From Aureobasidium sp. EXF-3400 (taxonomy: Eukaryota > Ascomycota > Dothideomycetes > Dothideales > Saccotheciaceae), in the NCBI GenBank assembly GCA_024195585.1, contig SWBL01000688.1:1-11344 (forward strand): a stretch of DNA of 11,344 nucleotides. Direction: 5' to 3'. The notes under the pieces were generated by a model. The model was not told where the DNA came from, made no database searches, and saw only the letters and a list, made by a program, of their open reading frames with translations. This document shows positions 8,946-11,344 of the stretch, piece by piece. The first letter of the stretch is position 1, and each line of letters opens with the position of its first letter. Made by a program: the position numbers and the translations under genes.

Positions 8946-10048
8946 AGAAACGTCAACACGTTGCTCTACATATAGATTACAGTGTCGTCCCATCATGATA
9001 CATCACGTAAATGTGGCGTCTTCGCGTTAGCTGGGGTTAGCTTGTAGACCGCCTACGCCCTTTTGTTACAATTGCTCATTTGTTTAGTCTGAATCATTTC
9101 TCTAAAGGTATCCGATCCATCACCGGCGTTGTATATCTATGCGAAACTATCTGAGGATCTCCTCGAAGCAGATTGTTTCTATAGGATATGCCGAAGTCTG
9201 AGCTTTAGTCTTGTGAATCTCTTTCTCACATCCAAACCTCAGAGTATTACGACAGTATACGACGTTATGTCTGACAATAGTGCTTCCGGAAACTGGCTTC
9301 TATCTCTTTTAGGATTCGATAGGACTGCACTGAATGTTCTTCTCTCGCGATCGTGATCAGTCTTATGTAGATGCCGAGATATCCTAGGGACTTGAACGAG
9401 GGAACATCTACCATCAAGCTGTTCATAAGTGAAAGAGAAGCGAAGCCCAAAAAGCGAAGAGATACACGAGAACTGTCATTCTCACGAGGTACTACAATTT
9501 TGTCTTCTGTCAGGTCCATCTGATAATTTGTGTCGGGGTTGTTGTGTCCGGTATATTGTGACCGAGGAAAACATAACCCGTTCTGCTGCACACTCCCAAG
9601 TAGTGTCTGCGGACAGGGTGTAAGTGGTATGAGAGGCTCACCGCGGAACTAGGATCAGATTCAAGTAGCCCCAGTCGCCGTCTCTGAGATAGCGGTCGGA
9701 GGTGGATGCAGCATAACTGTCTTTATCCGAGATGTGCACGCTCAAAATCATGGGCGCGTCCAGAACGCATCGCTGAATGACCAGTAAACTTGCTTCTGCC
9801 GCCTGCGGTAATGTATTGGTCTTTTTACATTACAAGCAACTCTAGGGACACCTAGTAGAAATTCTGAGATCGATAGCGGAGGGTGACTTTGACGTCGACG
9901 TATTATTCAACACAGATGTAGCACGTAAGTAAAAACTTACTATGAAACAGGCCAGCGATTACTATCACAAAAGTCCTTGAAACCCAGCATCGGGATCCGT
10001 AGACCCGCAAACCTCTCGTCCCAATCTCCAGCCAGATATTCATTCAGC
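8946..10048. other. Region upstream of the TmpA-like gene
   Basis: No gene is supported here. Frames at 9129-9356 (+) and 9265-9591 (-) overlap and have no recognisable content. The + frame of the downstream TmpA-like gene is open back to 9929 but has no ATG before 10049. The last several hundred bases presumably contain its promoter and 5' UTR. Confidence 0.4.
9925..9940. repeat. Perfect 6-bp inverted repeat with A4 loop
   Basis: GTAAGT, four A, then ACTTAC form an exact inverted repeat. Each strand shows a consensus 5' splice-donor sequence. It lies about 110 nt upstream of the TmpA-like start codon. It may be chance; a role as an intron border would need transcript data. Confidence 0.4.
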
Positions 10049-11344
10049 ATGTCTTTCTCGAAGGAGGTTTCCCAGTCTTTTCCAGAGTCGACCTTCAAAA
10101 CTCCGGAGGATCTGAATGTGCTCATTTGCAGACATGAGATGCCCTCCAACCATGACGAATCTTCTGTGGTCCCATCTACCTACCACAAGCTTTCCTGCCC
10201 CTGTGTACTTGCGAACATCACTGTACTAGGATATATGGTAGTTGGTCCTGAGGGAGCGAGCCCGGAATACTTACGTAGAAGCTCGACGATCGCCCTGAGC
10301 GCGAACTTTTGCGCGTGTATCGTGATCCGCAACGAACACGTGATAAACACAATCACCGCAGCTGCTTGTAGCCTGCCGCATTGCACTCCTCTATCGATGA
10401 GAGAGGCAGCAGCTCAGATCTATTGCCATGGTGGTATCCACTCAGGCTGCGCTATCTCCGGGGCTATCTGGTATCTGGTGTTCATCTGCATCTGCTTTCT
10501 GGGCCCGCAGCGGGCTTCCGGTATGCGTCTGGTACTCAGTTTTATCTCAGGCATCGCGATGCTACTTTTGTCAGCCATCTTAGTATTTTCACATCCTTTG
10601 CTTAGAGCGAGATATCACAACGTCTTTGAGCTCACTCATCGTCTTCTTGGTTGGGCTTTTGTTTGTATGCTCTGGTTACAAGTGGTTCTTGCAGTTCTTG
10701 CAGAGTCAGCAGAAAATACCGGTATGATTGGTCAGCAACTGCTCATGGATGTTCCATTCTGGTTGTTGATCGTGTCCACGGCGCTACTGGTATATCCTTG
10801 GACTCAGCTCCGTTCGATTCCTGTGGAAGCTCAAAGATTGTCTGATGATGTTACTCGTCTGACATTCCACCATACTGGGGAAGGATCTTGCATGACTCGA
10901 AGGCTGGCGACCAAACCGCTGAAAGAAACGCACGCTTTTGCCACGGTACCAGGCAAGGATGACAAGATCTATTCAGTGTACATATCTGCAGCAGGCGACT
11001 GGACCCGACGCTTGGTTAGTAATCCACCCAGCAAGATCTGGGTAAAGGGCTCTCCGGTCTACGGCGCTACACGATCCTCCAGACTATTCAGGAAAGTGTT
11101 GTTTGTAGCCACAGGGTCCGGCATCGCCCCAGTCCTTTCTGCGGTCTTCTCCAGACTTGAGAGCGAGATAGTGATATTCTGGATCACCACACAGCCAAGC
11201 AAGAAGCTTGATCTTGAGCAGTTACAGAGACTGGAAGCCTACCGGAAAAACATTGTCATCTTCAATGCAGGCCGTGATGCGATCGAGCCGAGAAAAGTAT
11301 CTGCAATCGTTTATGGACTCCATCGCGAGCACCGGTCGGAGGCT
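10049..11344 (+). CDS. TmpA-like transmembrane flavoprotein (ferric-reductase-like oxidoreductase), 3' end beyond window
   Basis: An open frame of 432 codons runs from ATG 10049 (A at -3) to the window edge with no stop and no intron needed. It resembles the fungal TmpA family, named after an Aspergillus nidulans membrane flavoprotein linked to asexual development. After a polar N-terminus, hydrophobic helices lie at about residues 48-65, 79-99, 132-151, 160-181, 198-218 and 233-250. Conserved-looking HGGIHSGCA (127-135) and FELTHRLLGW (193-202) carry histidines in positions reminiscent of the heme-ligating helices of ferric reductases. A soluble part follows, with an FAD-domain-like segment (about 294-318, HAFATVPG and ISAAGDW) and a nucleotide-binding motif VATGSGIAP (353-361). 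It should pass electrons from NAD(P)H via FAD at a membrane; the acceptor is unknown. The end of the NAD(P) domain is missing here. Confidence 0.85.
   Translation, partial: MSFSKEVSQSFPESTFKTPEDLNVLICRHEMPSNHDESSVVPSTYHKLSCPCVLANITVLGYMVVGPEGASPEYLRRSSTIALSANFCACIVIRNEHVINTITAAACSLPHCTPLSMREAAAQIYCHGGIHSGCAISGAIWYLVFICICFLGPQRASGMRLVLSFISGIAMLLLSAILVFSHPLLRARYHNVFELTHRLLGWAFVCMLWLQVVLAVLAESAENTGMIGQQLLMDVPFWLLIVSTALLVYPWTQLRSIPVEAQRLSDDVTRLTFHHTGEGSCMTRRLATKPLKETHAFATVPGKDDKIYSVYISAAGDWTRRLVSNPPSKIWVKGSPVYGATRSSRLFRKVLFVATGSGIAPVLSAVFSRLESEIVIFWITTQPSKKLDLEQLQRLEAYRKNIVIFNAGRDAIEPRKVSAIVYGLHREHRSEA

Noticed and set aside
10180..10386. Minus-strand frame with hydrophobic start
   Set aside because: It is antisense to conserved membrane helices of the TmpA-like gene, whose + frame is continuous and motif-bearing.
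10381..10845. Two + strand frames (10381-10605 and 10651-10845)
   Set aside because: Both are in the wrong frame. The TmpA-like protein is read in a different frame that stays open to the window edge.

Overview
The window looks like nuclear DNA of a filamentous ascomycete (Pezizomycotina). The evidence is short introns of 52-92 nt with GT...AG borders and CTNA-type branch sites, plus three gene families typical of that group: a fungal secretory-pathway GH47 mannosidase, a one-pass membrane protein with a cupredoxin-like ectodomain, and a TmpA-like membrane flavoprotein. All three confident genes are on the + strand. The species cannot be named from this sequence.

Layout: 1-3006 has no gene I can support. 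3007-4780 is a complete four-exon class I alpha-1,2-mannosidase (524 codons), which can be joined across three introns with every catalytic residue in place. 4781-5410 is empty. 5411-5853 holds two gene-like but unrecognised frames, one on each strand. 5801-6850 is a three-exon cupredoxin-like membrane protein whose signal-peptide exon is missing or not recognisable. 6851-8040 holds no convincing gene. 8041-8945 is a CA-rich, T-poor stretch ending in an ATG-less frame with a clear membrane segment; it is either an unresolved multi-exon gene or a decayed one. 8946-10048 is mostly empty. 10049-11344 is the 5' part of a TmpA-like oxidoreductase gene that runs off the window. It is the longest single open frame here (432 codons without a stop).

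How the genes relate: nothing ties them into one pathway. The mannosidase trims N-glycans in the secretory pathway. The cupredoxin-like protein and the TmpA-like protein would both sit in membranes, the first probably at the cell surface. Large gene-poor gaps and fragments such as the 5' end of the cupredoxin gene suggest a region with rearrangement history. I found no transposon ends, CRISPR array, tRNA, rRNA or recognisable biosynthetic cluster, and no convincing previously undescribed system. The points most worth checking are the loss of both disulfide cysteines in the GH47 enzyme, the apparent breakpoint at about 5.84 kb, and the membrane-segment frame at 8.7-8.9 kb.
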